DNA from: CAADGL01 sp964643885
GTDB taxonomy: Bacteria; Planctomycetota; Phycisphaerae; UBA1845; Fen-1342
Assembly (NCBI GenBank): GCA_964643885.1
Contig: CAZXUI010000011.1
Span: 14,827 to 78,826, forward strand
Direction: 5' to 3'
DNA: 64,000 nt
Positions 8,392 to 17,910 of this stretch are shown piece by piece; position 1 is the stretch's first letter, and the number at the start of each line of letters is the position of its first letter. Made by a program: the position numbers and the translations under genes. The notes beneath the pieces were generated by a model. It made no database searches. It was given only the letters and a program-made list of their open reading frames with translations, and was not told the DNA's origin.

Positions 8392-10090
8392 GCGTGGCGA
8401 CCGGGGCCGAGGGACTGCGCGGCGGGGGCGGATCGGCGGCCGGCGCCGCGGTTTGCCCGGCCGGCTCTGCGGCCAGCGGATCGGCCCGCGACCCATCACG
8501 GACGGCGTCGAAGAGCACCGCCTGACCGGCCCGGCGCAGGTCGTAGGTCGCCGCCCGGCCGGCATTGAGCAATACACTCGGATAGAACGTGAAGATCAGC
8601 AGCAGCACGCCGCAGGCGACGCTGCTCATGTGCAAGGCTTCGCGCTGTGCGGGCTCGGCCGGCTCGTCGTTCTCGTAGAGCAGCACCGCCGCGATGACCC
8701 GCAGGTAGTAGGCCGCGGCCAGGGCGGAATTGAGCACGGCGATCACGACCAGCACGATCAGCCAGGTTTGCGAGCTTTCGCTGACGCCAGCCGACTGCGA
8801 GAGCGACAGCGCGCTGCCGAACAGCGCCAGCTTGCCCCAGAAGCCGGGCGTCGGCGGCAGGCCCATCAGCGTGAACATCGCCAGCGCCATCAGCAGCGCC
8901 AGGCCGGGATGCCGGCCAAGCAGGCCGGCCACGTCGCGGAGCGTCTCGCACGGCTGGCCGCGGACGCGCAGCAGGCCCAGCAGCGCGAACGCGCCCAGGT
9001 TGGCGATGCCGTAGACGACGCTGTAGTAGAGAACGGCCGCGGTGCCGTCGCCGATGAGTCCCTCGCCGCCGAGCGGACCGGCGAGAATACCCACGAGCAT
9101 GTAGCCCGCGTGGGCGATGCCCGAGTAGGCGAGCATGCGCTTGATGTTCGTCTGTTGCAGAGCCAGCAGGTTGCCGACGGTCATGCTCAGCACGGCTACG
9201 AGCCACAGCAGCCAGAACAGCCCGCCGGAGGAGGTCTGCCAGCCGGCCAGATCAATCAGGCGAATGATCGCCGCGAAGCCGGCCAGCTTGGGCACGAAAC
9301 CCAGGAAGCCGGCGACGCTGCTGGCCGCGCCGTGATAGACGTCGGCCACGTAGAAGTGCAGCGGAAACGCCGCGATCTTGAACAGCAGCCCGCCCAGCGC
9401 CAGGACCATGCCCACGACGGCCAACCCGTGCGCGAAGCGCCCGTCGGCCGACGTATCGCTCAGCGCCGCGGCGACGGCCTGAACGGTGCCGTCGGGGCCG
9501 TAGAGCGAGGCCGTGCCCGCCACGCCGTAGAGAAAGCTGAAGCCGTAGGCCATGATCGCGGCCGAGAGCGCGCCGAGATAGAAATACTTTGTGCCGGCTT
9601 CGAGCGAGAGGCTGCGCGTGCGGCTGAGCGTCACCATGATGTAGGCGGGGATGCTGACCATCTCGAGCGCGAGGAAGAGCACGACCAGGTCCGCCGCCGC
9701 TCCGACCAGCAGCAGGCCGCAGAGCGAAAACAGCATCATCGAGAAGAACTCGCCCCGTTCGGCTTCGATCGGCTGCGACCAGGCGGCCAGCGTCAGCACG
9801 AAGCCGAGAATCAGGGCGCTGATGCGGACGAAGTCGGCGAGCTGATCGAACAGCAGGCCACTGAAGATCACCGGTCCGCCGAGCAGGTCCGGCGCGGGTG
9901 CATTGAGCTGCTGCACCTTGAGCACGATTCCCGCCAGGGTGATCGCGCCGAGCGTCCACCAGGGGACGCTGCGCCGCAGCGCCTCGCGCTGAGATTGCGC
10001 CACCAGGAGCACGGCGCAGCCGGCCGCGACCAGAATCAGCTCCGGCAGCACCTGAGTGAATGAAACGGGAGCGTAGGCGGCAGCCAGCAT
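8375..10090 (-). CDS. nuoN: NADH-quinone oxidoreductase subunit N
   Basis: The 571-residue antiporter-like membrane subunit of complex I has about 14 transmembrane helices. Typical blocks are LVVLFLALEMVSIPAYIMV (with the conserved Glu of helix 5), GTKYFYLGALSAAIMAYG, FKIAAFPLHFYVADVYHGA (with the conserved Lys) and TNIKRMLAYSGIAHAGYMLVG. It is one of three proton-translocating subunits. A Pro/Ala-rich cytoplasmic tail of about 45 residues extends beyond the usual family length. It starts at ATG 10090, two bases after the nuoM stop, as the last gene of the run. Confidence 0.95.
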   Translation of the reverse strand: MLAAAYAPVSFTQVLPELILVAAGCAVLLVAQSQREALRRSVPWWTLGAITLAGIVLKVQQLNAPAPDLLGGPVIFSGLLFDQLADFVRISALILGFVLTLAAWSQPIEAERGEFFSMMLFSLCGLLLVGAAADLVVLFLALEMVSIPAYIMVTLSRTRSLSLEAGTKYFYLGALSAAIMAYGFSFLYGVAGTASLYGPDGTVQAVAAALSDTSADGRFAHGLAVVGMVLALGGLLFKIAAFPLHFYVADVYHGAASSVAGFLGFVPKLAGFAAIIRLIDLAGWQTSSGGLFWLLWLVAVLSMTVGNLLALQQTNIKRMLAYSGIAHAGYMLVGILAGPLGGEGLIGDGTAAVLYYSVVYGIANLGAFALLGLLRVRGQPCETLRDVAGLLGRHPGLALLMALAMFTLMGLPPTPGFWGKLALFGSALSLSQSAGVSESSQTWLIVLVVIAVLNSALAAAYYLRVIAAVLLYENDEPAEPAQREALHMSSVACGVLLLIFTFYPSVLLNAGRAATYDLRRAGQAVLFDAVRDGSRADPLAAEPAGQTAAPAADPPPPRSPSAPVATLTETG

Positions 10091-10092
10091 CG

Positions 10093-11751
10093 CTAACGCG
10101 GCCCTCCGAAGTCCTGATCAATGGCGAGCACAGCCGGCGCTGCGGCCGCGTCGAAATGCTGCCCGGCGGCCGCCGGTGACGAACCGTGCAAATGACCGCG
10201 GGCGACGCGCAGCTCCGACACTTGCGGTGCGACGCGGGAGAGCACCTGCCGCTCGATGGCGGGATCGAGCGAGTCGGTCACCAGCCGCGGGGCGACGCCC
10301 AGCAGTACGCACGCCGCCGCCAACGGCGCCAGGATCGCGATCTCACGCGTGTTCAGGTCGCGGGTCAGGCCGGTCGACAGGTCGGGCGTGCCGGCGGGCT
10401 CGTTGACCGGTCCGAAGAGCACGCAGCCGGTCATGTAGAGCATGTAGATCGCGCCGAGCAGAATGCCCGTCGCGCCCAGCACGCTGTACCACGGACCGAG
10501 CACGCTCGACTTGTACGCCGCCAGGAGCACGGTGAACTCGCTGACGAAGCCGTTCAGCCCGGGCAGGCCGATGCTCGAGAGCACGAAGAGCACGAGAAAG
10601 AACGACATGACGGGCATCTTGCGGGCCAGGCCGCCGAGCTGGTCGATCTGCCGCGTGTGATAGCGCTCGTAGATCATGCCGACGACAAGGAACAGCGCCC
10701 CGGTGCTCAGGCCGTGATTGATCATGTAGAGCACGGAGCCGCTCAATCCGACCGGCTCGAAGCTGAACATGCCCAGCATGCAGAAGCCCAGGTGCGATAC
10801 CGATGAATACGCGACGAGCTTCTTGATATCGCTCTGCACCCAGGAGACCAGCGCGCCGTATGCGATGCCCGCGATCGCGAGCACGCCCATCACCTCGGCC
10901 CATTCGGTGCTGCCGGCCGGGACCATCGGCAGGCTGAAGCGAAGGAAGCCGTACGTGCCCAGCTTCAGCAGCACGCCCGCCAGCAGCACCGAACCGGCCG
11001 TCGGGGCCTCGGTGTGGGCCAGCGGCAGCCAGGTGTGCAGCGGAAAGAAGGGGACCTTGATCGCGAAGCCGCAGAAGAAGGCGACGAAGAGCCACGACTG
11101 CTCGACGGCCGACAGGTTCAACTGCGACAGCCGCAGCAGGTCGAAATCAAGCCCGCCGCCGCCCGCACCGCGGATCGCCAGGTAGACGATGCCCGCGAAG
11201 GTCACCACGCTGCCGACGAAGGTGTAGATGAAGAACTTGCTCGCCGCGAAGCGCCGCTCCGGACCGCCCCAGATGCCGATCAGGAAGTAGAGCGGCACCA
11301 GCGTGAACTCGAAGAAGACGTAGAACAGCAGCAGATCGCGGGCCGCGAAGACGCCGAACATGCCCGCCGTCAATGCGAGCATCCAGGCGTAATACTCGCG
11401 GATGCGCGTGTTGATCGAATTGAAGCTGCACGCGATCGAGAGCGGAACGAGCAGGGCGGTCAGCGCCACCAGCGGCGCGCTGATCGCATCCAGACCGACG
11501 TGATAGCGGATCGTCACGCCCCCTGCGCCATCCCCGCCGGCGGCGATCCACGTCGCGGCCGACTCGCCGATCAGGCTTGTGCCGTCGAGCGGAACGCCGA
11601 GCCACAGGCCGAGCCCCAGCACGCCGGTGACCAGCCCCACGAACAGCGACAGGCCGGGCGCGAGGTCCTCCTTCTCGCGCGGCAGCAGCCACACGGCCAC
11701 CGCGCCGAGAAGCGGCAGGAAGATCAGCAGATTCAGCGCCAATGCGCTCAT
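10093..11751 (-). CDS. nuoM: NADH-quinone oxidoreductase subunit M
   Basis: The 552-residue product is an antiporter-like complex I subunit with about 14 helices. Hallmarks are LLFYVFFEFTLVPLYFLIGIWG (helix 5 Glu), FAIKVPFFPLHTWLPLAHTEAPTAGSV as separate conserved segments around the helix 7 Lys, and DIKKLVAYSSVSHLGFCMLG. It pumps protons together with NuoL and NuoN. ATG 11751 lies 19 bases after the nuoL stop. The C-terminal 40 residues are Ala/His-rich and divergent. Confidence 0.95.
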   Translation of the reverse strand: MSALALNLLIFLPLLGAVAVWLLPREKEDLAPGLSLFVGLVTGVLGLGLWLGVPLDGTSLIGESAATWIAAGGDGAGGVTIRYHVGLDAISAPLVALTALLVPLSIACSFNSINTRIREYYAWMLALTAGMFGVFAARDLLLFYVFFEFTLVPLYFLIGIWGGPERRFAASKFFIYTFVGSVVTFAGIVYLAIRGAGGGGLDFDLLRLSQLNLSAVEQSWLFVAFFCGFAIKVPFFPLHTWLPLAHTEAPTAGSVLLAGVLLKLGTYGFLRFSLPMVPAGSTEWAEVMGVLAIAGIAYGALVSWVQSDIKKLVAYSSVSHLGFCMLGMFSFEPVGLSGSVLYMINHGLSTGALFLVVGMIYERYHTRQIDQLGGLARKMPVMSFFLVLFVLSSIGLPGLNGFVSEFTVLLAAYKSSVLGPWYSVLGATGILLGAIYMLYMTGCVLFGPVNEPAGTPDLSTGLTRDLNTREIAILAPLAAACVLLGVAPRLVTDSLDPAIERQVLSRVAPQVSELRVARGHLHGSSPAAAGQHFDAAAAPAVLAIDQDFGGPR

Positions 11752-11770
11752 GCGCGCGACGATCCTCTCA

Positions 11771-13963
11771 TCACGAGCCCGCTGCGCCCGCCAGCCAGCC
11801 CCAGGCCAGCAGCAGCACGGTCAGCCCGAGCACCATGCCCAGCGCGTACGCCTGCATGACGCCGCCTTGCATCAACCGCAGCATCGCGCCCGTGCCCCGC
11901 GGCACGGCCGACACGAACCACACCGCCCCGTCGATCGCGTTGCGGTCGATGGCGAAGAGCACCTGGCCCAGCCGCCGCAGCGGCCGCACGAAGGCGGCGT
12001 CGTAAAGCTCATCCACCCAGTACTTGGCGTGCCAGAGATTCCACACCTCGCCCAGCGCGGCCTGGTCCGGGTCCTTCTGCGGCGCGGTGCCGTAGCGCGC
12101 CCATGCGAGGGCGATCCCGCCGATCGCGATGGCGCCCGAGAGGTACATGAGCCACAGTCCGCCGCCGTGCTTCTCGCCGGGAACGATCGTGCTCGGAGCG
12201 AGATATTCGTGGAAAAAGCCGTGCGGCTTGAAGACGCCGAGGAACGATTCACTGCCCGAGAACTTGAGCGTCACGCCCAGGAAACCGGCCAGAATCGCGC
12301 CGGCCGCCAGCACATAGAGCGGCCGCAGCATCACCGGCGGCGACTCGTGCGGGTGCTCGCCTGCTTCCTCCGGCAGCCGCAGCGGCCCGGAGAAGCATAG
12401 GAAGTACATGCGGAAGGTGTAGTAGCTGGTCAGCGCGGCCGTCGCGAGCATCACCCAGCCGAGCCACGGCAGGCTGTGGCCGGTGGGGCTGTCGAAGGCC
12501 GCGTGAACGATCTCGTCCTTGCTCCAGAATCCGCTCAGCAGCGGGAAGCCGGCCAGCGCCAGGCAGCCGGTCAGCATGAGGATGCGCGTCCGGGGCAGCA
12601 CGTCGCGCAGGCCGCTGAAGCGGCGCAGGTCGATCACGCCGCCCATCGAGTGCATCACGCTGCCGGCACACAGGAACAGCAGGGCCTTGAACCACGCGTG
12701 CGTGAAGACATGAAAGACGGCCGAATCCGGCGCGCCGCAGCCCAGCCCGACGAACATGTACGCAAGCTGGCTGATGGTCGAGTAGGCCAGGATGCGCTTC
12801 ATGTCGTACTGAGCCATGGCGATCGACGCCGCCAGCAGCGCCCCGATCGCGCCGACGATGGCGACGATCTGAAGCGTCGTGGCCGAGGCGGCGAAGATCG
12901 GCCCGCAGCGGGCGATCATGTAGATACCCGCGGTGACCATCGTCGCCGCGTGAATCAAGGCGGAGACCGGCGTCGGGCCCTCCATCGCGTCGGGCAACCA
13001 GACGTAGAGCGGGAACTGGGCGCTCTTGCCGATCGCCCCGCACAGAAGCAGCAGGGCGATCAAGGTGAGCTGCCCCTCGCTGAGCTGGGCGGCGTACTTG
13101 AACACCACGGCGTAATCGAGCGGGTTCTCGCCGCTGGCGCACAGCGGCGAGACGAAGGCGAAGATCGCGAAGATGCCCAGCGCAAAGCCGAAGTCGCCGA
13201 TCCGGTTGACCAGGAACGCCTTCTTGGCGGCCGCCGCGGCCTCCGGCTTGCCGTAATAGAAGCCGATCAGCAGGTAGCTGCACAGACCGACCAGCTCCCA
13301 GCCCAGGTACAGCAGCACGAAGTTCCCGGCCAGCACGAGCATGCACATCGAGAAGACAAACAGGCCGAGGAAGGCGAAGAAGCGCTCGTAGCCGCGCTCC
13401 GGATGGCCGTGATGGTCGCGCATGTAGCCGATGGCGTAGATCACGACCATCAGCGAGACGACCGTGACGAACAGCAGCATCATGCCCGTCAGCCGGTCGA
13501 TGTAGAAGCTCAGCCCGATCCACTGGCCGACGTTGCCGTAGCGTTCGCCAAGGCTGATCCAGTTGTACAGCACATACGTCGTGCCGTAGTCGTGGAACGC
13601 GCGCGGCCCCGCCGCGTGCGCGTCATCGTCATGGGCAGCGGAGACATGCGCGTCCTGATGTGCCGCCGGTGCGGCCGGGTCCTCCGTGTGCGCGGCCGGC
13701 CGCAGCGAAGGCTCCGCGACGCTCGCCGCGTGCGAGCCGCCCGGCTCGAACCCCGGCGGCGTCGCGCGGTTGAGCTCGAAGAAGAGCGCCACGCCCAGCA
13801 GCGCGCTGATCGCCGCCCCCGCGACGACCGGCAGATGCGCCTGACTGGCCGGCCGGCGGGCGGCGATCATCACACCCACCACGATCGCCCCGAGCAGCGG
13901 CCAGAACGGCAGCGTCGCGTAGATCGAAAGCGGCGTGGAAAGTCCCGCGTCAGCCAGCAGCAC
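11771..13963 (-). CDS. nuoL: NADH-quinone oxidoreductase subunit L
   Basis: The 730-residue product is the largest antiporter-like subunit of complex I. It shows LYLGWELVGLCSYLLIGFYY, GKSAQFPLYVWLPDAMEGPTPVSALIHAATMV (spread over conserved helices 7-8), DMKRILAYSTISQLAYMFVG and the C-terminal lateral-helix region. A His/Ala/Asp-rich loop of about 50 residues near residues 75-125 (AAHQDAHVSAAHDDDAHAAG) is unusual for the family and may bind metal or simply be a linker. It begins with GTG at 13963, two bases after the nuoK stop. Confidence 0.95.
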   Translation of the reverse strand: MLLADAGLSTPLSIYATLPFWPLLGAIVVGVMIAARRPASQAHLPVVAGAAISALLGVALFFELNRATPPGFEPGGSHAASVAEPSLRPAAHTEDPAAPAAHQDAHVSAAHDDDAHAAGPRAFHDYGTTYVLYNWISLGERYGNVGQWIGLSFYIDRLTGMMLLFVTVVSLMVVIYAIGYMRDHHGHPERGYERFFAFLGLFVFSMCMLVLAGNFVLLYLGWELVGLCSYLLIGFYYGKPEAAAAAKKAFLVNRIGDFGFALGIFAIFAFVSPLCASGENPLDYAVVFKYAAQLSEGQLTLIALLLLCGAIGKSAQFPLYVWLPDAMEGPTPVSALIHAATMVTAGIYMIARCGPIFAASATTLQIVAIVGAIGALLAASIAMAQYDMKRILAYSTISQLAYMFVGLGCGAPDSAVFHVFTHAWFKALLFLCAGSVMHSMGGVIDLRRFSGLRDVLPRTRILMLTGCLALAGFPLLSGFWSKDEIVHAAFDSPTGHSLPWLGWVMLATAALTSYYTFRMYFLCFSGPLRLPEEAGEHPHESPPVMLRPLYVLAAGAILAGFLGVTLKFSGSESFLGVFKPHGFFHEYLAPSTIVPGEKHGGGLWLMYLSGAIAIGGIALAWARYGTAPQKDPDQAALGEVWNLWHAKYWVDELYDAAFVRPLRRLGQVLFAIDRNAIDGAVWFVSAVPRGTGAMLRLMQGGVMQAYALGMVLGLTVLLLAWGWLAGAAGS

Positions 13964-13965
13964 CG

Positions 13966-14280
13966 TTACTCATCCTTCAGCAAGGTCCACGCGCCCGCAT
14001 CGAGCGTGCCGCGGTAGCGATACAGCAGAACCACCAGGGCCAGGCCGAGCGCCGCCTCGGCCGCGGCGACGGCCAGCAGGAACAGCGAGAAGGCCTGCCC
14101 CTCCAGGGCCGGGGCGTTGCTCGCCAGGGGATAGCGCCCGAAGGCGACCAGATTGATGATCACGCCCTGGAACATCAGTTCCGTGCACAGGAAGATGATG
14201 ATCAGGTTGCGGCGCGTGACGAAGCCGATGAGCCCCAGCGAGAACAGCGCCGCGCCGATCAGCAGGTAGGCGACCAGCAT
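13966..14280 (-). CDS. nuoK: NADH-quinone oxidoreductase subunit K
   Basis: The 104-residue, three-helix complex I subunit contains the conserved membrane Glu residues in LIIIFLCTELMFQGVIINLV and in AVAAAEAALGLALVVLLYR. Its start overlaps the nuoJ stop (TGATG), so the two are translationally coupled. The reading frame stays open far upstream, but that extension lies over nuoJ in another frame and is not coding. Confidence 0.95.
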   Translation of the reverse strand: MLVAYLLIGAALFSLGLIGFVTRRNLIIIFLCTELMFQGVIINLVAFGRYPLASNAPALEGQAFSLFLLAVAAAEAALGLALVVLLYRYRGTLDAGAWTLLKDE

Positions 14281-14972
14281 CAGAGCTCCTCCCCGCCCGA
14301 GAGCTCCTCGACCGCCTGCCGCCTGGCGATCGCGATCGATCCGACCATCGACGCCAGCAGCAGCACTCCGGCGATCTGGATGCCCACCACGTAATCGGTC
14401 ATCAGCAGCGTGCCCACCCGCGCGACCGTGCCGGCCGCTTCCTCCGGCCCCACCGCAGCCAGCGCCGCCGGCTCCGGCCCCAGCAACCTGGCCGCCAGTA
14501 CGCCGAGCAGCGCGAACCCCACCAGGCAGCCCAGCAGCGGCTCGCGCGCCTGAAGGTCGTACCGCGGCGGCCCGCCGCTGCGCTGCGCCAGCATGATCAC
14601 GAAGACATAAGTCACGAGGATGGCACCGGCGTAGATGATCACCAGTGCGACCGCCAGAAACTCCGCCTGCATCAGGATCAGCATGCCCGCCGTGGCGGTG
14701 ACCATCAGCACGAAGTAGAGCGCGCTGTAGACCGGCCGCGGATGCGTCACCACCCGCACCGAGGCCCACAGGGCGATGACCGTCAGCACGACGAACCAGC
14801 TCCGCCCGCCGGCGCCGGCCGTGAGCGGCATCAGCACGCTCAGCAGCGCCGCGGCCGCCCCGAGCAGGACGATCAGCACGGCCCGGCCGGGCCGCTGTCG
14901 CCCGGCGGGCAGGGCCAGATAGAGCCCGACGGCGCCAAGAGTGATCGCGAGCGTCAGCAGCGCAGAGGTCAT
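14280..14972 (-). CDS. nuoJ: NADH-quinone oxidoreductase subunit J
   Basis: The 230-residue membrane subunit has the NuoJ signature YSALYFVLMVTATAGMLILMQAEFLAVALVIIYAGAILVTYVFVIML, given here as adjoining segments with the pi-bulge helix 3. It is somewhat longer than average at the N-terminus, with two extra hydrophobic segments before the core. ATG 14972 has only a weak ribosome site (GGAAGA). It lies 265 bp downstream of the AAA-ATPase fragment that separates it from nuoI; that gap holds no gene I can support. Confidence 0.92.
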   Translation of the reverse strand: MTSALLTLAITLGAVGLYLALPAGRQRPGRAVLIVLLGAAAALLSVLMPLTAGAGGRSWFVVLTVIALWASVRVVTHPRPVYSALYFVLMVTATAGMLILMQAEFLAVALVIIYAGAILVTYVFVIMLAQRSGGPPRYDLQAREPLLGCLVGFALLGVLAARLLGPEPAALAAVGPEEAAGTVARVGTLLMTDYVVGIQIAGVLLLASMVGSIAIARRQAVEELSGGEEL

Positions 14973-15237
14973 CTCAGTGAGTCTTCCACTCGCCCTCGGC
15001 CGGCCCGAGCCGCCGCCGGTCCCGGGTCAGTCCGCCCGCCCGGTCCCGGCCGCGTACGCCTGTCTCGGCCGGCCGATTGGAATCGCGAATCATATCGCCA
15101 GGCGTCCCGTCTGCCTAGGTCGCGCCAGGGCGCCGGTGTCGACGATCGTACTCCGAAAGGCACCGGAGCGAGACGCCTGACGTTTGATGGTCCATCTCCA
15201 GCAGGTGGCCGCAATCTCGGGGCGGACCGCAGCGTCG

Positions 15238-15882
15238 TTATGAGCCGCAGTGCTCTCTGAGAACGTGCCGATGACGCCGATTCCGGTACACGCTTCCGGC
15301 GGGTCGCAGGATTCTCGGGTTCTTGAAGTCGGCGTGGAGGGCTGTATCTCGTGAGCAAAGCAGTCGGACCCCCGAAACCAGCGCCAGCGCGAGAATGTGT
15401 GGGTCATCTGACTTCGGCGGTTGGTCCGCCGATTGGAGCCGCAGATTCGCCGCCGAGTTGGAGATAGACAGTCTGAACGACCCTAACGATGATACGCCGC
15501 TGATTCCTGCGAGTACGACGTTTCCGACATCGCTTCTGAACGTGGCCTCGACCTTACGGGGCTGCGGGCGCGAGCCGTTGCCCCAGTCGAATCCGATCGA
15601 GAATTCTCTCGCTCGGCCGTAACGCCCACCCTTGTATGTGGCGATCGTGTCAAACGTCCCCAGATTATATGGCGACTCATTGAAACCCGGGCTCAGCGGG
15701 AACCGGACTGGGTCGAGAATTGCTGAAACTGTCGCGAGGAACGTCGTCTTTCCGGAGCTATTCTCTCCGACGACCAGTGTCAGTGGGTGAGGGGGGATAG
15801 ATTGACGGTCGGTGAAGCTGCGCACGTGCTCAATGATGATCCGAAGATCACGAAAGTGCGGCTTGGCAGGCTTCGCACTCAT
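15238..15882 (-). CDS. truncated AAA ATPase fragment inserted in the nuo operon
   Basis: The 214-residue frame has an intact Walker A motif, GENSSGKT (residues 39-46), in an N-terminal layout typical of OLD/RecF-like AAA-15/AAA-21 ATPases (RDLRIIIEHVRSFTD, then PLTLVVGENSSGK). Walker B, the D-loop and any C-terminal effector domain are absent. The last 35 or so residues turn Arg/His-rich, as after a frameshift. ATG 15882 is one base after the nuoI stop (TGAAATG), so it may be translated by coupling. Codon use is less GC-biased than in the flanking nuo genes. Best read as the remnant of a larger ATPase, perhaps from a defence or mobile module. Confidence 0.6.
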   Translation of the reverse strand: MSAKPAKPHFRDLRIIIEHVRSFTDRQSIPPHPLTLVVGENSSGKTTFLATVSAILDPVRFPLSPGFNESPYNLGTFDTIATYKGGRYGRAREFSIGFDWGNGSRPQPRKVEATFRSDVGNVVLAGISGVSSLGSFRLSISNSAANLRLQSADQPPKSDDPHILALALVSGVRLLCSRDTALHADFKNPRILRPAGSVYRNRRHRHVLREHCGS

Positions 15883-15883
15883 T

Positions 15884-16474
15884 TCACACCTTCGGCTTGG
15901 CCGTCGGCTTGCCCACCGACTTATCCTGTCCGCCGGTCAGGCCGTAGTCCGTCACGGGCGGGTTCTTGCGCGGCTTGAGGTCCTTGGTCTCGTCAAAGAC
16001 GCGCAGCAGCTTCTCCTTGTCGAAGATCATCTCCTCGCGCGTCGTGCCGACCAGCTCATAGTGCGGCGTCAGCTCGATCGCGTCGCACGGGCAGGCCTCT
16101 TCGCACATTCCACAATAGATGCAGCGCAGCTCGTCGATGTCGAACTTGACCGGGTACTTCTCCCGGTCCGGCCAGGGGCTCTCGCCCGCCTCGATGTGGA
16201 TGCAGTGGGCCGGGCAGGCCGTGCTGCACATGAAGCAGGCCACGCACGCGACGCGCCCGTCGGGGTCCTTGTTCAGCCGGTGCACGCCGCGGTAATTGTC
16301 GACCCGCAGCTTGCGCTTCTGCTCGGGATACTGCACGACCCGCTTGTTGCGCATCTTCGTGCTGAACATGTGCCGCAGCGTCGTCCGCAGGCCGTCGAAG
16401 ATCTGCGGCAGGTAGAGCCGCTCGGCGGCCGTCAGCTCCGGCTCCTGAATCACGATGATGTCGTCGTCGCGCAT
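15884..16474 (-). CDS. nuoI: NADH-quinone oxidoreductase subunit I
   Basis: The 196-residue ferredoxin-like subunit carries two 4Fe-4S motifs, CVACFMCSTACP and CIYCGMCEEACP, which hold clusters N6a and N6b on the electron path to quinone. ATG 16474 is 14 bases after the nuoH stop. The C-terminal tail (KSVGKPTAKPKV) is basic and variable. The frame is open upstream over nuoH, but that part is a shadow. Confidence 0.95.
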   Translation of the reverse strand: MRDDDIIVIQEPELTAAERLYLPQIFDGLRTTLRHMFSTKMRNKRVVQYPEQKRKLRVDNYRGVHRLNKDPDGRVACVACFMCSTACPAHCIHIEAGESPWPDREKYPVKFDIDELRCIYCGMCEEACPCDAIELTPHYELVGTTREEMIFDKEKLLRVFDETKDLKPRKNPPVTDYGLTGGQDKSVGKPTAKPKV

Positions 16475-16488
16475 CACAGCAGTCCCTC

Positions 16489-17817
16489 TCAGGCGCCCGC
16501 GCTCGGCCGCACCTGCACGTCGGGCAGGCCCGGCTGCCGCCCGGTGACCGGCTTGCGCGTCGTGCCGCTGACGAACAGGGCGACCGCCAGCACCAGCACG
16601 TTCATCCCCAGGCTCGCCAGCACGCTCCGGTGCAACCCGAACGCCGCCAGCAGGCCCGTCCCCAGCACCACGCCGATGCCGATCGGAATCATCCCCTGCC
16701 AGGCCATCCGCATGAGCTGGTCGAAGCGGAAGCGCGGCAGCGTCCAGCGGATGATCATGTAGAACGCCAGGAACAGCGAGATCTTGCCCCAGAATACGCC
16801 GAACTTGATCAGCGCCGCGACCCAGGACGTGTCGTTCGCCAGCCAGCTTGTGAACGGCAGGGGCGCCCAGCCGCCGAAGAACAGCGCCACGATCAGCGCG
16901 CTGCCGATCGTCATGTGCGAGTATTCGCCCAGGTAGAAGAGGGCGAACTTCATCGCGCTGTATTCGGTGTGATAGCCGGCCACCAGCTCCTGCTCGCACT
17001 CGGCCAGGTCGAACGGCGCCCGGTTCGTCTCGGCAAAGGCGCTTACCAGCACCAGCAGGAACGCCAGCGGCTGAAGCAGGACGAACCAGACGCCGCTGGT
17101 CGCCTGCTGCATGACGATCTCCTCCAGCCGCAGCGTGCCCGCCACCAGCAGAATCGCCATCAGCCCCAGCCCGAGCGGAATCTCGTAGCTGAGCATCTGC
17201 GCCGTCGCCCGCATGCCGCCGTAGAAGGCGTACTTGCTGTTGCTCGCCCAGCCCGCCAGCACCACGCCGTAAACGCTCATCGCCCCGACGGCCAGCATGT
17301 AGAGAAAGCCCACGTCCAGGCTCGCCACCTGCGTGCTGACCGTGATCGGGTTGCCCGCCTCGTCCTTCCACGGCCAGGTGATCTCACCCGCCCACGGAAT
17401 CACGGCGAAGCCCAGCAGGGCGATCACGAACGCCAGGCACGGCGCCAGCAGGAAGATCGGCCGGTCCACGTTGGCCGGCGTGACGTCCTCTTTGAAGATG
17501 AACTTGACGCCGTCGGCCACCGGCTGGAGCAGTCCCCAGAAGCCGACGCGGTTCGGCCCCTTGCGGTCCTGAATGAACGCCGACAGCTTTCGCTCCGCCA
17601 GAATGCACGCCGCGCAGACGTGAATGATGATGAACAGCGAGATCGCCATCATGATCAGCTTGAAGGCGAAGGGCGAGCTGAGCAGCGGCTTGATCAGCGG
17701 CCACGCCAGCACCAGCAGGGGAATGGGCAATATCACCAGTGCAGCGCCCAGCCCCGCGATGACGCGCCAGTCGCGCAGCGTTCGATCGATCCGCTCGGCC
17801 AGTGCATCTCGATACAT
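16489..17817 (-). CDS. nuoH: NADH-quinone oxidoreductase subunit H
   Basis: The 442-residue, eight-helix subunit forms the quinone chamber. Signature segments are ERKLSAFIQDRKGPNRVG, LLQPVADGVKFIFKED and AFAETNRAPFDLAECEQELV, with the acidic residues that line the proton entry path. ATG 17817 lies 93 bp after the nuoG stop. It is longer than the usual 330-420 residues because of a C-terminal extension with one more hydrophobic segment and a Pro/Arg tail. Confidence 0.95.
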   Translation of the reverse strand: MYRDALAERIDRTLRDWRVIAGLGAALVILPIPLLVLAWPLIKPLLSSPFAFKLIMMAISLFIIIHVCAACILAERKLSAFIQDRKGPNRVGFWGLLQPVADGVKFIFKEDVTPANVDRPIFLLAPCLAFVIALLGFAVIPWAGEITWPWKDEAGNPITVSTQVASLDVGFLYMLAVGAMSVYGVVLAGWASNSKYAFYGGMRATAQMLSYEIPLGLGLMAILLVAGTLRLEEIVMQQATSGVWFVLLQPLAFLLVLVSAFAETNRAPFDLAECEQELVAGYHTEYSAMKFALFYLGEYSHMTIGSALIVALFFGGWAPLPFTSWLANDTSWVAALIKFGVFWGKISLFLAFYMIIRWTLPRFRFDQLMRMAWQGMIPIGIGVVLGTGLLAAFGLHRSVLASLGMNVLVLAVALFVSGTTRKPVTGRQPGLPDVQVRPSAGA

Positions 17818-17910
17818 TCAGGCGTTCGTCCTGTCCATTGCTGTTGCGGGCGATCGTCGCGCCCGCGGAGTTACTCGATCCCGTCGCCCGCCGCCCGTCG
17901 CCCGCCGCGG

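Noticed and set aside
12476..14017. 513-codon open frame on the plus strand
   Set aside because: Antisense of nuoL and nuoK, Arg/Gln/His-rich shadow.
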